From Deltaproteobacteria bacterium (GTDB taxonomy: Bacteria > Desulfobacterota > Desulfobacteria > Desulfobacterales > Desulfatirhabdiaceae): a DNA stretch of 64,000 bases. Positions 23,389 to 33,248 of this stretch are shown here, in pieces. A program made the translations under genes and the position numbers. Each line of letters opens with the position of its first letter. The stretch's first letter is position 1. The notes below the pieces were generated by a model. That model worked only from the letters and a program-made list of their open reading frames with translations, was not told the origin of the DNA and did not search any database. The DNA is taken from assembly GCA_016219185.1 (NCBI GenBank), contig JACRBZ010000014.1, positions 62,001-126,000 on the forward strand, given 5' to 3'.

Positions 23389-26361
23389 ATGATACGCATT
23401 ACAGACCCTGTTGATGACTTGTTCCATGCCGGCGACAGGATTATGGGATACGATGTTCGTCGTGTCGTTATGCTTAAAGAATTGCGCTGTGTGTTTTATG
23501 AGCTTGAGCATGTTAAAACCGGCGCCAGGCATATCCATATCCAAAATGATGATGCGGAAAATACATTTGGCGTCATGTTTAAGACCGTTCCGCGGGATTC
23601 GACCGGGGTTGCCCATATCCTGGAGCACACGGCGCTTTGCGGGTCAGGCAATTATCCGGTACGGGATCCATTCTTTTCCATGCTGAAACGCAGCCTCAGC
23701 ACATTCATGAATGCCTTTACAGCTTCGGACTGGACCATGTATCCCTTTTCCACCCAAACACCGAAAGATTATTACAATCTGATGGGGGTGTATCTGGATG
23801 CGGCGTTTTTCCCGAACCTGGATGAGCTCAGTTTCATGCAGGAAGGTCATCGCCTGGAAATCGAAGCAGGCAGTCCCGTCAAACTGGTTTATAAAGGTGT
23901 GGTCTATAACGAAATGAAAGGGGCTATGTCGTCCCCGGATCAGGTGATGTCCAGGTCTCTTCTGAACGCCTTGTTTACGGACACGACTTACCGGTTCAAT
24001 TCCGGCGGAGATCCTACGGTCATTCCAAGCCTGACCTGGGATCAGTTAAAGCACTTCCACAGCCGGCATTATCATCCCAGCAATGCGTATTTCTATACCT
24101 ATGGCAACCTGCCGCTGAAGGATCATCTGGAGTTTATCCAGGACAAGGTCTTGAATCGCTTTGCGCGGATCGATCCGGATACGGATGTCCCATCCCAACC
24201 CCGATGGCAGGCGTCCCGTGAGGTTACGTATTATTATGCGCTGGATAAAAATCAGGACGCTACCCAAAAATCTCAGGCTTGCGTGGCATGGCTGACCTGC
24301 GACATCACCCATTCCTATGAAGTTTTGATCCTGACCCTGCTCGGGGAAATTCTGCTCGGAAATTCTGCATCCCCCCTTCGAAAAGCCCTGATGGATTCCG
24401 GGCTCGGGTCTTCCCTGAGCGACGGGTCCGGATTCGATGCGGATTGCCGGGATGCATTTTTTTCCTGTGGATTGAAAGATATCCAGGCATCGAATGCCGA
24501 CCGGATTCAGACCCTGATCTTCGATACATTGGGAAAACTGGTCAATGACGGTATTGACAAGGAACTGATCGAGTCCGCCATTCACCAGATTGAATTTTAT
24601 CGTAAGGAAGTGACCAACACCCCTTATCCCTATGGACTGAAACTTCTGATGGCCTTTGCCGGAACCTGGCTTCATGGCGGTGATCCGGAAGGAATCCTGG
24701 AACTGGATGCCCTCATGGACAGGCTGAAGCAAGCCATTGCCAAAGGGCCTTTTCTGGAAAAATGCATTCAAACCTATTTTCTGGACAATCCGCATCGGGT
24801 GCTGATGACGCTTAAGCCGGATTCGGATATTGAGGAAAAGGAAAACCAGCGGGTTGCCGGTGAGCTGGAAACCGTTGCCGCAAGCCTTTCGGATTCGGAT
24901 CTGGCAAGACTGGCACAATATGCCCAGGCCCTTCAGGCCCGGCAGGAAACCCTGGAAGATGTTTCCTGTCTGCCAACGTTGGCAATTGCTGACATCCCCA
25001 GGGATGTTCGGGTGATTTCCGAACTGCCGGATACAAAGGATTCCCCTGCGCTCTTTTATGACCAGCCGACATCGGGAATCGTTTATGTTTCAGGGGCCTG
25101 TGAAGTCCGCGGGCTTACGACGGATTTACAGCCCCTGGTTCCTTTTTTTTGTTATACGCTTCCCAAAATCGGCACGGCCCTTCGGGATTATACGGAACTG
25201 GCCCGCCGGATCGATCGCTATACCGGCGGCATCGGTTTTTCAACACATAGCCGTACCCAATTCGATGAAGCGGGCGCAAGCCTTCCCCTGGTAACGTTAA
25301 ACGGCAAGTGCCTGGTGCGAAACGTGGACCGCCTGTTTGAAATTATTCAGGAGATCTTGAGCCAGCACCGGTTCTCCGACCTGGCCCGGTTAAAGACGCT
25401 GCTCCAGGAATATCAGGCCGGGATGGAATCCATGATCGTGCATAACGGTCACCGGCTGGCGATTTCGCTTTCATCCAGACGATTCTCCGCTTCCAGCAGC
25501 CTGAACGAATCCTGGCACGGAATTCATCAGCTTAAAACCATTCAGGGCCTGACGCAGGATCTTTCGGATCAGGCCCTGGGCGCGCTTGCCGTGAAATTGT
25601 CCGATATCGGCAGCATGATGTTTTCCAGAAACAATCTGAAGCTAGCCCTGATTGGAGAAACCCAGCCGCTTTCGGCTGCTTCCCACTGGCCTGAAACGCT
25701 TTACCAGGCGTTGCCCGAAGGAAAACCGGCCGCTGACGGCATGACTGAACCGGACGGGGAAGGCGGGCTTCCCCGTGAAGGCTGGTCGGCATCTTCCGCC
25801 GTATCCTTTGTGGCCCTGTCTTTTGAAACGGTTCGCATGTCCCATCCCGATGCGCCGGCCCTGATGCTGATCAGCAAAATGAGCCGATCGCTCTATCTGC
25901 ATCGGGAAATCCGTGAAAAAGGCGGTGCTTACGGCGGAATGTCCATTTACTCGCCTGAAGACGGTGTGTTCAGTTTTGCTTCCTATCGGGACCCGCACAT
26001 TGTCTCCACGCTGAACGCTTTTTCCGGGGCAATGGAATTTATGGCATCCGGCAGTTACGGCGCTGAAGATATCAAGGAGGGTATCCTTCAGGTTTGCGCG
26101 GATATTGACAAGCCGGATTCGCCGGGGACGGCCGCTAAAAAGGCGTTTTACCGGAAAATCGTATCGCTTTCGGATGAATTGAGACTCCGGTTTAAACACG
26201 ATCTTCTGGCCCTGACCCGTGAAGATGTGATCCGGGTATCCCGAAGCTATCTGGATCCTCTCCGGATCCGAAAAGGCGTGGCCATTATCTCCGGAGAGGA
26301 AAAACTGAAAGCCGCCAACCAGAAGTTTACGGACAGTCCGCTTTCATTATACCGGATATGA
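23389..26361 (+). CDS. M16C metalloprotease (presequence-protease/insulinase-like, PreP family)
   Basis: 990 aa from ATG 23389, which has AAAGGGG seven bases before it. The inverted zinc motif HxxEH is at residues 76-80 (VAHILEHTALCGSGN), with FVMKS-equivalent PFFSMLKRSLSTFMNAFTAS and the distal Glu probably in VVYNEMKGAMSSPDQ. Four M16 modules in one chain form the closed peptide-degrading chamber of PreP and falcilysin: N-terminal half to about 480, a hinge with a helical segment, and a C-terminal half containing the REKGGAYGG (R...Y) substrate-binding motif. Likely a cytoplasmic oligopeptidase. No signal peptide. Divergent from rng. Confidence 0.92.
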   Translation: MIRITDPVDDLFHAGDRIMGYDVRRVVMLKELRCVFYELEHVKTGARHIHIQNDDAENTFGVMFKTVPRDSTGVAHILEHTALCGSGNYPVRDPFFSMLKRSLSTFMNAFTASDWTMYPFSTQTPKDYYNLMGVYLDAAFFPNLDELSFMQEGHRLEIEAGSPVKLVYKGVVYNEMKGAMSSPDQVMSRSLLNALFTDTTYRFNSGGDPTVIPSLTWDQLKHFHSRHYHPSNAYFYTYGNLPLKDHLEFIQDKVLNRFARIDPDTDVPSQPRWQASREVTYYYALDKNQDATQKSQACVAWLTCDITHSYEVLILTLLGEILLGNSASPLRKALMDSGLGSSLSDGSGFDADCRDAFFSCGLKDIQASNADRIQTLIFDTLGKLVNDGIDKELIESAIHQIEFYRKEVTNTPYPYGLKLLMAFAGTWLHGGDPEGILELDALMDRLKQAIAKGPFLEKCIQTYFLDNPHRVLMTLKPDSDIEEKENQRVAGELETVAASLSDSDLARLAQYAQALQARQETLEDVSCLPTLAIADIPRDVRVISELPDTKDSPALFYDQPTSGIVYVSGACEVRGLTTDLQPLVPFFCYTLPKIGTALRDYTELARRIDRYTGGIGFSTHSRTQFDEAGASLPLVTLNGKCLVRNVDRLFEIIQEILSQHRFSDLARLKTLLQEYQAGMESMIVHNGHRLAISLSSRRFSASSSLNESWHGIHQLKTIQGLTQDLSDQALGALAVKLSDIGSMMFSRNNLKLALIGETQPLSAASHWPETLYQALPEGKPAADGMTEPDGEGGLPREGWSASSAVSFVALSFETVRMSHPDAPALMLISKMSRSLYLHREIREKGGAYGGMSIYSPEDGVFSFASYRDPHIVSTLNAFSGAMEFMASGSYGAEDIKEGILQVCADIDKPDSPGTAAKKAFYRKIVSLSDELRLRFKHDLLALTREDVIRVSRSYLDPLRIRKGVAIISGEEKLKAANQKFTDSPLSLYRI

Positions 26362-26398
26362 TTTTCGCAATTCATATCAGCCGTGACACGGGGGTAAA

Positions 26399-28318
26399 AT
26401 GAAACCGGTTACCCTGGCCATGCAGATCAACCGCGCGTTTGTCTGGTGCATGTTTATCCCGATGCTGGCCGCAACGGTCATCTCGATAGCCGCTTTCATC
26501 TCCAGCGCAAAGAATGAAGCTATCGGAAAAATCGGAGCGGATCTGAAAACAGCGCTTTTGCTCTATCACGATTCAGAACAGGAAATGCTTCTGCTGGCCA
26601 AGACCTATTCCCAGGAGAAAGCGGTTTCATTTCTGCTTCCATATGCGGCGTCCACGGCGAATGTTGGACTTAAGGTCGGCCTCGAGCTGGCCCGGATGGC
26701 CAGGAATCATAAACTGGACATGGTGACGGTTGTGGGACTGGCCGGTGAAGTCATCGCCTGTTCCCATGCGCCTTATCAGGCCAAGGGGACCCTGCTGGAC
26801 AAGGATTATATTCGTGTCGCGCTTTTGGGGATACCCCAGGGATTTACCGAAAGGATAACGCGGGAAGAGCTTCTCCGGGAAGGCATCACGCTGTCGAGTC
26901 TGGAGGATGATATGCAAGCCATGCTTTCCCTGACAGGGGTTTCACCCATTTACAACAGTGATCAAAATCAGATCATCGGGGCGGTTATCCTTAAAAAATT
27001 TATTGGCAATACTTCGGATCTGGCGGAAAAAATTACCGGAACCATCGGCCTTCATGTGGTTTTTTTTGAAAATATCCGCCTGGTTTCAAAGGCCCGGCCG
27101 ACCGGCAAGACCATTGAATTCATCTCTCCGTCCAGGCCGGTCCTGGAATCCGTGTATGACCGGAAACAAATCGTTTCCACGGCCAGTTTTTACAGAGGGG
27201 GCCATCTTTCGATTCATTCCCCGATTCTGGACATCGACGGCGTTCCCGTGGGGATACTGATGCTTCAATCCGGGGTTCAAACGTTTATCCGGGGTCGCGA
27301 TACCATTGTCACCACGCTGGTCGTCCTTTTCTCGATCGGGTTTTTACTGCTGTACTTGCTGAGAAAATTTTTAACCCGGCAGGTCATTGACCCGATTTAT
27401 TCACTCAAGGCCAGCGCGGAGGAAATCGGCAAGGGCCGGTACGAGAGCGTTGTCGAAATTATTTCCCACAATGAAATTGGGGCGTTAACCGAAGCCTTCA
27501 ATGAAATGGCGCTCCGGCTGAAAACCACGCACAGCTCTCTTGACAACGAAATCCGGCAGCACCATCAATCCGAAATTGCGCTTCAACAAGCGCATGATGA
27601 GCTGGAACGCCGGGTTGATGAGCGCACCGCGGATCTTTCCGCATCCAACTCTCAGTTGAAACTGGAGATTGAAGAACGTCAGGCGGTGGAAGAACGATTC
27701 AGGTCAGCCCTGGCTGAAAAAGAAATTCTTCTTAAGGAAGTGCATCACCGGGTCAAAAACAACCTTCAGATCATTTCCAGTCTCCTGGACATGAACCGAA
27801 GCCGGTGCGCGGATCAACAGGTATCGGACACGCTATCCGGTGCTTGCGCCAGAATTCATACCATGGCGATGATTCACAATCAACTCTATCAAAGTTCCCG
27901 TTTTGATCGGATCAACATGCAGGATTATATCCGGGAGCTTTCAACCCATCTTTCTCATGTATATGGAAAAGCCAATCGGGTTTCAATGGATATTCGTGTA
28001 GAAAACATCACATTGTCCCTGATTCAGGCCATGCCTTGCGCCCTGATATTCAACGAATTGATTTCAAACAGTTTCAAACACGCGTTTAAACCGGATCAGG
28101 CGGGTACGATTGCGATTTTCATGAGCGTTATTGATGATGCTGTTTCAGTCCGATTTCAGGACAACGGGGTGGGGATCCCCGAAGACATGGATTTGCCTCA
28201 GGCAAAGAGTCTTGGCATGAAGCTGATAAACAATCTGGTTGTCAAACAACTTAAGGGAACCCTGAGAATCTGCCGGAATCCCGGCACGGAGATTGTCTTT
28301 GGTTTCAGAATTTCATAG
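26399..28318 (+). CDS. membrane sensor histidine kinase (HisKA_2 type) with HAMP domain
   Basis: 639 aa. TM1 about 10-33 and TM2 about 303-323 enclose a roughly 270-residue extracytoplasmic region resembling a Cache-type sensor (MVTVVGLAGEVIACSHAPYQ; SPIYNSDQNQIIGAVILKKF). A HAMP domain follows (about 324-378, with PIYSLKASAEEIGKGRYESV), then a coiled coil, a HisKA_2 dimerisation helix with EVHHRVKNNLQIISSLLDM (phospho-acceptor probably His 450), and a HATPase with ELISNSFKHAF (N box) and DNGVGIPEDMD (G1). No response regulator is adjacent. It sits 37 bp after the protease and 33 bp before gcvH, so it may be co-transcribed with the glycine-cleavage genes. Confidence 0.88.
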   Translation: MKPVTLAMQINRAFVWCMFIPMLAATVISIAAFISSAKNEAIGKIGADLKTALLLYHDSEQEMLLLAKTYSQEKAVSFLLPYAASTANVGLKVGLELARMARNHKLDMVTVVGLAGEVIACSHAPYQAKGTLLDKDYIRVALLGIPQGFTERITREELLREGITLSSLEDDMQAMLSLTGVSPIYNSDQNQIIGAVILKKFIGNTSDLAEKITGTIGLHVVFFENIRLVSKARPTGKTIEFISPSRPVLESVYDRKQIVSTASFYRGGHLSIHSPILDIDGVPVGILMLQSGVQTFIRGRDTIVTTLVVLFSIGFLLLYLLRKFLTRQVIDPIYSLKASAEEIGKGRYESVVEIISHNEIGALTEAFNEMALRLKTTHSSLDNEIRQHHQSEIALQQAHDELERRVDERTADLSASNSQLKLEIEERQAVEERFRSALAEKEILLKEVHHRVKNNLQIISSLLDMNRSRCADQQVSDTLSGACARIHTMAMIHNQLYQSSRFDRINMQDYIRELSTHLSHVYGKANRVSMDIRVENITLSLIQAMPCALIFNELISNSFKHAFKPDQAGTIAIFMSVIDDAVSVRFQDNGVGIPEDMDLPQAKSLGMKLINNLVVKQLKGTLRICRNPGTEIVFGFRIS

Positions 28319-28351
28319 AAGGCCATGTCCATAATGACAAACAGGAGGTGA

Positions 28352-28753
28352 ATGATGAAAGATATCAAAGAACTCAAATTTCCGGAAAATGTCCGGTACA
28401 CCAAAGACCATGAATGGGCCAGACTGGAAGGCGATATCGTTATCGCGGGGATCAGCGATTATGCGCAGGATCAACTCGGAGATGTGGTCTACGTCGAGTT
28501 GCCCCCGGTTGGAGACCGCTTTGAAAACGGAGAGGTTTTCGGTACGGTGGAGTCGGTCAAGGCCGTATCCGAACTGTTCATGCCCATTGCCGGAGAAATT
28601 GTCGCCGTCAACGCGGCACTTTCCGATGTGCCGGATGTGGTGAACAGCGACCCCTACGGTGCCGGGTGGATGATTCACATCAAACCAACGGATCCGGCTT
28701 CAATGGAAACCCTCATGACACGGGAGGCATACCTTGAAATGCTGAAAGGATGA
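28352..28753 (+). CDS. gcvH: glycine cleavage system H protein
   Basis: 133 aa. Two ATGs in tandem (28352 and 28355) follow a strong AGGAGGTG. It is the lipoyl-carrying shuttle of glycine cleavage: YTKDHEWARLEGD at the N-terminus, GISDYAQDQLGDVVYVELP, and the lipoylation site EVFGTVESVKAVSEL with Lys 70. The stop overlaps the start of gcvPA (ATGA), so translation is coupled. First gene of gcvH-gcvPA-gcvPB-lipB-lipA, which joins the H protein to P protein and to the enzymes that make its lipoyl group. Confidence 0.96.
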   Translation: MMKDIKELKFPENVRYTKDHEWARLEGDIVIAGISDYAQDQLGDVVYVELPPVGDRFENGEVFGTVESVKAVSELFMPIAGEIVAVNAALSDVPDVVNSDPYGAGWMIHIKPTDPASMETLMTREAYLEMLKG

Positions 28754-30102
28754 ACACCATGCGGTTTTTACCTCACACCATGGAGCAGATTCAGCAAATG
28801 CTGGCGGTTGTCGGCGCGGACAGCCTGGAGTCGCTTTTTTCCGGCATTCCCGAAGAATGCCGGCGGCTTCAGGAGATGAACCTGCCCGAAGCCCTCAGCG
28901 AATGGGCATTGAATCGATATATGGATAACCTTTCCGATACCATGGCGGTTTCACCGGCGTACAGGGTTTTTATCGGCGCGGGCCGATATGACCATCATAT
29001 TCCGGCAACCGTGTCGGCCCTGAAAAGCCGGTCCGAATTTTTAACCGCCTATACGCCGTATCAGCCGGAAATCAGCCAGGGAACCCTTCAGGCCATTTAC
29101 GAGTACCAGACCCTTGCCGCAAGGCTCATGGGCGTGGACGTGGTCACGGCTTCCCATTATGATGGCGCAACCGCCCTCAGCGAAGCCCTGCTGATGGCCA
29201 TTCGAAAAACCCGGCGCAAACGGGTAGCGCTTTCATCGCTGATTCACCCGTTTTATCGCAGGGTGGCCCGAACCTATCTGGAGCCGGCCGGATTTGAAAT
29301 TATCGAGCTGCCTTTTTTGGAAAGCGGGCTGACGGACTTATCCTCTCTGGAAGGGACATCCGGTTTCGCCGCTGTCGCCCTGCAATCCCCGAATTTTTTC
29401 GGCTGTATCGAAGACCTGAAGACCGCCGGTCAAAAGGCGCACGGAATCGGCGCATTGTTTATTGCCGGATTTACCGAAGCCCTGGCCTTCGGACTCCTGA
29501 AGAGCCCGGGAAGCCACGGCGCGGATATCGTATTTGGCGAAGGCCAGAGTCTGGGAATTCCGATCGCTTTCGGAGGACCCGGGCTGGGAATGCTGGGTTG
29601 CAGTGCGGAGCATACCCGAAACCTGCCTGGCAGGCTGGTCGGCAAAGCAAAGGATATGGACGGGAAAAACGGTTTTGTGCTGACCCTTGCCACGCGCGAG
29701 CAGCACATCCGCCGGGAAAAAGCCACGTCCAACATCTGTTCCAACAACAGCCACTGCGCCCTGACAGCCGCCATGTACATGGCTTCACTCGGGAAAAGCG
29801 GATTTTGCGATCTGGCAAAACTGAATCATGACAAAGCTGCCTATCTTTGCCGGCAGTTTACAAACGCAGGTTTTCGGGTTCCGTTCAGCAGCCCGTTTTT
29901 CAATGAATTCGTGGTTGAATTTCCCGAAGAACTCGAAACGCTGTATCAGCGGCTGCTGGAAAAAAACTTCGTTGCCGGGTTGCCGCTGTCAGCCTTTTAT
30001 CCGGAGCTGTCCCATCATTACCTGCTTTGCGTGACCGAAACCGCGTCCCGGGAAGACATGGACGCCCTGATCCGGGAGGTGACCCCATGCATGAACCTTT
30101 AG
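28750..30102 (+). CDS. gcvPA: glycine dehydrogenase (decarboxylating) subunit 1
   Basis: 450 aa, the usual size of the N-terminal half of P protein in organisms with split GcvP. Recognised by FLPHTMEQIQQML at the start, FIGAGRYDHHIPATV, FLTAYTPYQPEISQGTLQAIYEYQT, GVDVVTASHYDGATALSEA and a glycine-rich GGPGLGMLGCS segment. Together with subunit 2 it forms the PLP enzyme that decarboxylates glycine and transfers methylamine to lipoyl-GcvH. The PLP Lys is in subunit 2. Start overlaps gcvH by four bases, end overlaps gcvPB. Confidence 0.95.
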   Translation: MNTMRFLPHTMEQIQQMLAVVGADSLESLFSGIPEECRRLQEMNLPEALSEWALNRYMDNLSDTMAVSPAYRVFIGAGRYDHHIPATVSALKSRSEFLTAYTPYQPEISQGTLQAIYEYQTLAARLMGVDVVTASHYDGATALSEALLMAIRKTRRKRVALSSLIHPFYRRVARTYLEPAGFEIIELPFLESGLTDLSSLEGTSGFAAVALQSPNFFGCIEDLKTAGQKAHGIGALFIAGFTEALAFGLLKSPGSHGADIVFGEGQSLGIPIAFGGPGLGMLGCSAEHTRNLPGRLVGKAKDMDGKNGFVLTLATREQHIRREKATSNICSNNSHCALTAAMYMASLGKSGFCDLAKLNHDKAAYLCRQFTNAGFRVPFSSPFFNEFVVEFPEELETLYQRLLEKNFVAGLPLSAFYPELSHHYLLCVTETASREDMDALIREVTPCMNL

Positions 30103-31547
30103 GCGCATCAGGCCTGATCCTGAACGAAAAACTTCTCTGGGAAAAAGGCCGGAAAGGCAGAAGCGGATTTTCCATGCCGCAAAGCGATGTTCCTTCCAGT
30201 CCCCTGCCGCAGGATCTAGTCTGCGATGGCCCGGACTTTCCCGATCTTTCCGAGGTGGATGTGGTCCGGCATTACACCCGGCTTTCGACCTGGAATTTCG
30301 GCATTGATACCGGCATGTACCCCTTGGGGTCCTGCACCATGAAATACAATCCCAAAACCAATGAAAGGCAGGCAGGACTTCCGGGCTTTAGTGGCAGCCA
30401 TCCCCTGCTGCCGGAATCGCTTTGCCAGGGTGCGCTGAGGCTCATGGCGGATCTGGAGCGGTTTCTGACGGAAATTACCGGCATGGATGCGGTTTCGCTC
30501 CAGCCTGCCGCGGGGGCTCACGGGGAACTGGCCGGAATGCTGATGATTCATGCCTGGTTTAAACAGAAAGGGGATTCCCGTTCCAAAATCATCATACCCG
30601 ATACGGCCCATGGCACCAATCCGGCCAGCGCCGCGCTTTGCGGCTACAGTCCGGTTCCGGTTCGGTCAAATTCAGAGGGCATTCTTTCACCGGAGGCCGT
30701 TGCGGCTGTCATGGATGAGAAAACAGCCGGCATCATGGTTACCAATCCCAATACGCTGGGCCTTTTCGAGAATCATCTCAAGGCCATTTCCGAAATCATT
30801 CATGCCAGGGGCGGGCTGGTATATGCGGACGGCGCCAACATGAATGCGGTCATGGGAATTGCCGATATGGGGCGGATCGGCGTGGATGTGCTGCATTTAA
30901 ATCTTCACAAAACTTTTTCAACGCCGCATGGCGGCGGCGGCCCCGGCGCGGGACCCGTCTGCGTAAAAAAACATCTTGAGCCGTTTTTGCCGGTTCCCCG
31001 GATCATACAACAGGACAGAGGTCAGTACGCTTTTTCCGAGGATTTTCCCGAATCCGTCGGAAAACTTTTGACGTTTCACGGACATTTCGGGGTCCTGGTC
31101 AGGGCCTGCAGCTATATTCTGTCCATGGGCGCGGAAGGACTCAAAAAGGCCAGCCAACTGGCGGTATTGAATGCCAATTACCTGAAGGAGCAGTTGAAGG
31201 AGACATTTCATCTGGCATACGACAGGCCGTGCATGCACGAGTGCGTGTTCTCGGACCGCTTTCAGCAGGAATACAACGTGACGACGCTCGACATTGCCAA
31301 GCGTCTCATGGATTATGGATATCATCCGCCGACCATTTATTTCCCCCTGGTGGTCCATGGCGCGCTGATGATGGAGCCAACCGAGACCGAGTCCAAGGAA
31401 GATCTGGATCAGTACATCGACGCCCTGAAAAAAATCGCCGGGGAAGCAAAAGAGACGCCCGATGTTCTCCGCTCAGCACCGACCCGCTGCAAGGTTCGGC
31501 GCCTCGATGAAACAGCGGCGGCCAGAAAGCCGTGTCTGGCGGGATAG
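30087..31547 (+). CDS. gcvPB: glycine dehydrogenase (decarboxylating) subunit 2
   Basis: 486 aa from ATG 30087, which has GGGAGGTG before it and overlaps gcvPA by 16 bases; the open frame upstream is inside gcvPA. P-protein C-terminal-half signatures: LGSCTMKYNPKTNE, PAAGAHGELAGM, DTAHGTNPASAAL, MVTNPNTLGLFE, and the PLP-binding loop HLNLHKTFSTPHGGGGPG with Lys 275. The end QYIDALKKIAGEAKETP is typical. Overlaps the presumed lipB start by 41 bases. Confidence 0.95.
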   Translation: MHEPLGASGLILNEKLLWEKGRKGRSGFSMPQSDVPSSPLPQDLVCDGPDFPDLSEVDVVRHYTRLSTWNFGIDTGMYPLGSCTMKYNPKTNERQAGLPGFSGSHPLLPESLCQGALRLMADLERFLTEITGMDAVSLQPAAGAHGELAGMLMIHAWFKQKGDSRSKIIIPDTAHGTNPASAALCGYSPVPVRSNSEGILSPEAVAAVMDEKTAGIMVTNPNTLGLFENHLKAISEIIHARGGLVYADGANMNAVMGIADMGRIGVDVLHLNLHKTFSTPHGGGGPGAGPVCVKKHLEPFLPVPRIIQQDRGQYAFSEDFPESVGKLLTFHGHFGVLVRACSYILSMGAEGLKKASQLAVLNANYLKEQLKETFHLAYDRPCMHECVFSDRFQQEYNVTTLDIAKRLMDYGYHPPTIYFPLVVHGALMMEPTETESKEDLDQYIDALKKIAGEAKETPDVLRSAPTRCKVRRLDETAAARKPCLAG

Positions 31548-32250
31548 GGGGGCTGTTTTGTGGTATGGGGTGGATTTAGGGACAATGCCGTATCTGGATG
31601 CGCTGAGCCTTCAGCGCAAATTGGTGGAAATTGTCAGCCGCGGGGGCTGCTGCGGCGTGGTGCTCATGCTGGAGCATCCGCCGGTGTTTACCCTGGGACA
31701 AAGGGGGGGGATCGAGAACCTGCGGGTGCCGCTGGCGTTTCTGGAGCGATCCGGCATCCCCGTGATCCAGGTGGAACGCGGGGGCAGCATTACCTACCAC
31801 GGACCCGGGCAACTGGTGGTCTATCCGGTGGTTGATCTGAAACCTGCCGGGGTATCGGTTGCCGGATATGTCGAAGCGCTGGAAGAAGTCATGATCCGGA
31901 CTGCCGCGGACTGGAACATCTCAGCCGGCCGGAATCCGGCGGGTCGCGGCGTATGGGCCGGAGCCGCCAAGCTCGGCAGTATCGGGATCCGGGTGCGACG
32001 AACCGTTGCTTTTCACGGACTGGCCTTGAATGTTTCGGTTTCCATGACGCCGTTTGAATGGATTCACCCTTGCGGGCTTGAAGGCATGGCCATGACATCC
32101 ATGGTTCAAGAGGCTGCAAGGGATATATCCATGACCGATGTCCGCCGGGCCGTGGTAAAGCACATGGAAGCCGTGTTTGGAATCCCGATGACAATGACGG
32201 ATGAAGCCGCTTTGAAAGCGCTACTGGACTTTTCAGCACACGGCAAATGA
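31507..32250 (+). CDS. lipB: octanoyltransferase
   Basis: 247 aa from ATG 31507. A TTG at 31558, preceded by a GGGGGG stretch right after the gcvPB stop, is an attractive alternative and would give a more typical N-terminus (WYGVDLGTMPYLDALSLQ). LipB transfers octanoate from acyl carrier protein to the lipoyl-domain Lys. Conserved parts: LMLEHPPVFTLGQRG, QVERGGSITYHGPGQLVVYPVV, GVWAGAAKLGSIGIRVRR with the catalytic Lys in AAKLGSIG, FHGLALNVS and the catalytic Cys in WIHPCGLEG. It lies between glycine-cleavage genes and lipA, which completes lipoyl synthesis on GcvH. Confidence 0.93.
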   Translation: MKQRRPESRVWRDRGAVLWYGVDLGTMPYLDALSLQRKLVEIVSRGGCCGVVLMLEHPPVFTLGQRGGIENLRVPLAFLERSGIPVIQVERGGSITYHGPGQLVVYPVVDLKPAGVSVAGYVEALEEVMIRTAADWNISAGRNPAGRGVWAGAAKLGSIGIRVRRTVAFHGLALNVSVSMTPFEWIHPCGLEGMAMTSMVQEAARDISMTDVRRAVVKHMEAVFGIPMTMTDEAALKALLDFSAHGK

Positions 32251-32257
32251 TGAAACG

Positions 32258-33145
32258 ATGAATCCGAATCAATCTTCTTGCAACCCTATCAAAAAACCGG
32301 CATGGCTCAGGCGCAGGCTTCCTTCGGGTCCTGACTATGAAAATGTCCGGACCCTCCTGAAAGACAGCCATCTGCATACGGTGTGTCAGGAAGCCAGATG
32401 CCCCAACCAGTGGGAATGCTTTTCCGCAAGAACCGCAACCTTTCTGATCATGGGCTCATCCTGCACCCGGAACTGCCGGTTCTGCGCCGTGGAACATGGG
32501 CCGGTACAGCCGCCGGATCCCCGGGAGCCGCTTCGTATTGCGGAGATGGTCCGGCAACTGGGCCTGACGTATGTGGTCATTACTTCCGTTACCAGAGATG
32601 ATCTTTCCGATGGTGGTGCCCGACACTTTGCCGAAGTCATTCAGGCGGTTCGAAAGGGAATGCCGGATGCCGGCATCGAAGTGCTGATCCCGGATTTTCA
32701 GGGAGATCCGGATGCGCTCAAAATCGTTCTGGATGCAAATCCCGATGTCCTGAACCACAATGTGGAAACGGTTCCGCGGCTGTATCCAAAGGTTCGGCCG
32801 GAGGCTGTTTACGAGCGTTCCCTGTTGCTGATCAAACGGGCAGGGGCAACCGGATCGCGGATACAAACCAAGTCCGGACTGATGCTGGGGATGGGAGAAA
32901 CGCCCGATGAGGTTCGGCAGGTCTTGAAAGATCTGCGGCATGCGAATTGCCGGATATTGACCCTTGGCCAGTACCTGCAACCGTCTTCAAATCAGTTATC
33001 CGTTGAGCGGTTTATTCCGCCGGATGAATTTGATGCCTGGAAAATTGAAGCGCTGGCCATGGGGTTTTTGCAGGTTGCCAGCGGCCCGTTTGTCCGAAGC
33101 TCCTATCACGCCAAAGAACTTTCTACTTTGCCATCCCGGTTTTAA
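32258..33145 (+). CDS. lipA: lipoyl synthase (radical SAM)
   Basis: 295 aa. Inserts two sulfurs into protein-bound octanoyl chains. Both [4Fe-4S] motifs are intact: auxiliary-cluster Cys 43, 48 and 54 (CQEARCPNQWEC) and radical-SAM Cys 69, 73 and 76 (CTRNCRFC). Other LipA signatures: TFLIMGSSCTRNC, VITSVTRDDLSDGGA, NHNVETVPRLYPKVRP, KSGLMLGMGET and YLQPSS. The C-terminal RSSYHA supplies the conserved Ser of the auxiliary cluster. It follows lipB by seven bases and ends the operon. Confidence 0.96.
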   Translation: MNPNQSSCNPIKKPAWLRRRLPSGPDYENVRTLLKDSHLHTVCQEARCPNQWECFSARTATFLIMGSSCTRNCRFCAVEHGPVQPPDPREPLRIAEMVRQLGLTYVVITSVTRDDLSDGGARHFAEVIQAVRKGMPDAGIEVLIPDFQGDPDALKIVLDANPDVLNHNVETVPRLYPKVRPEAVYERSLLLIKRAGATGSRIQTKSGLMLGMGETPDEVRQVLKDLRHANCRILTLGQYLQPSSNQLSVERFIPPDEFDAWKIEALAMGFLQVASGPFVRSSYHAKELSTLPSRF

Positions 33146-33248
33146 TTTTTTACGAAGCCATCACTTGTTTACCGGACTGTGATTGTGATAAAGTAGGCAT
33201 CAGGAGTGCAATTCGTATTGCAATGGATCAATCGCAGAAGGAATGTTT

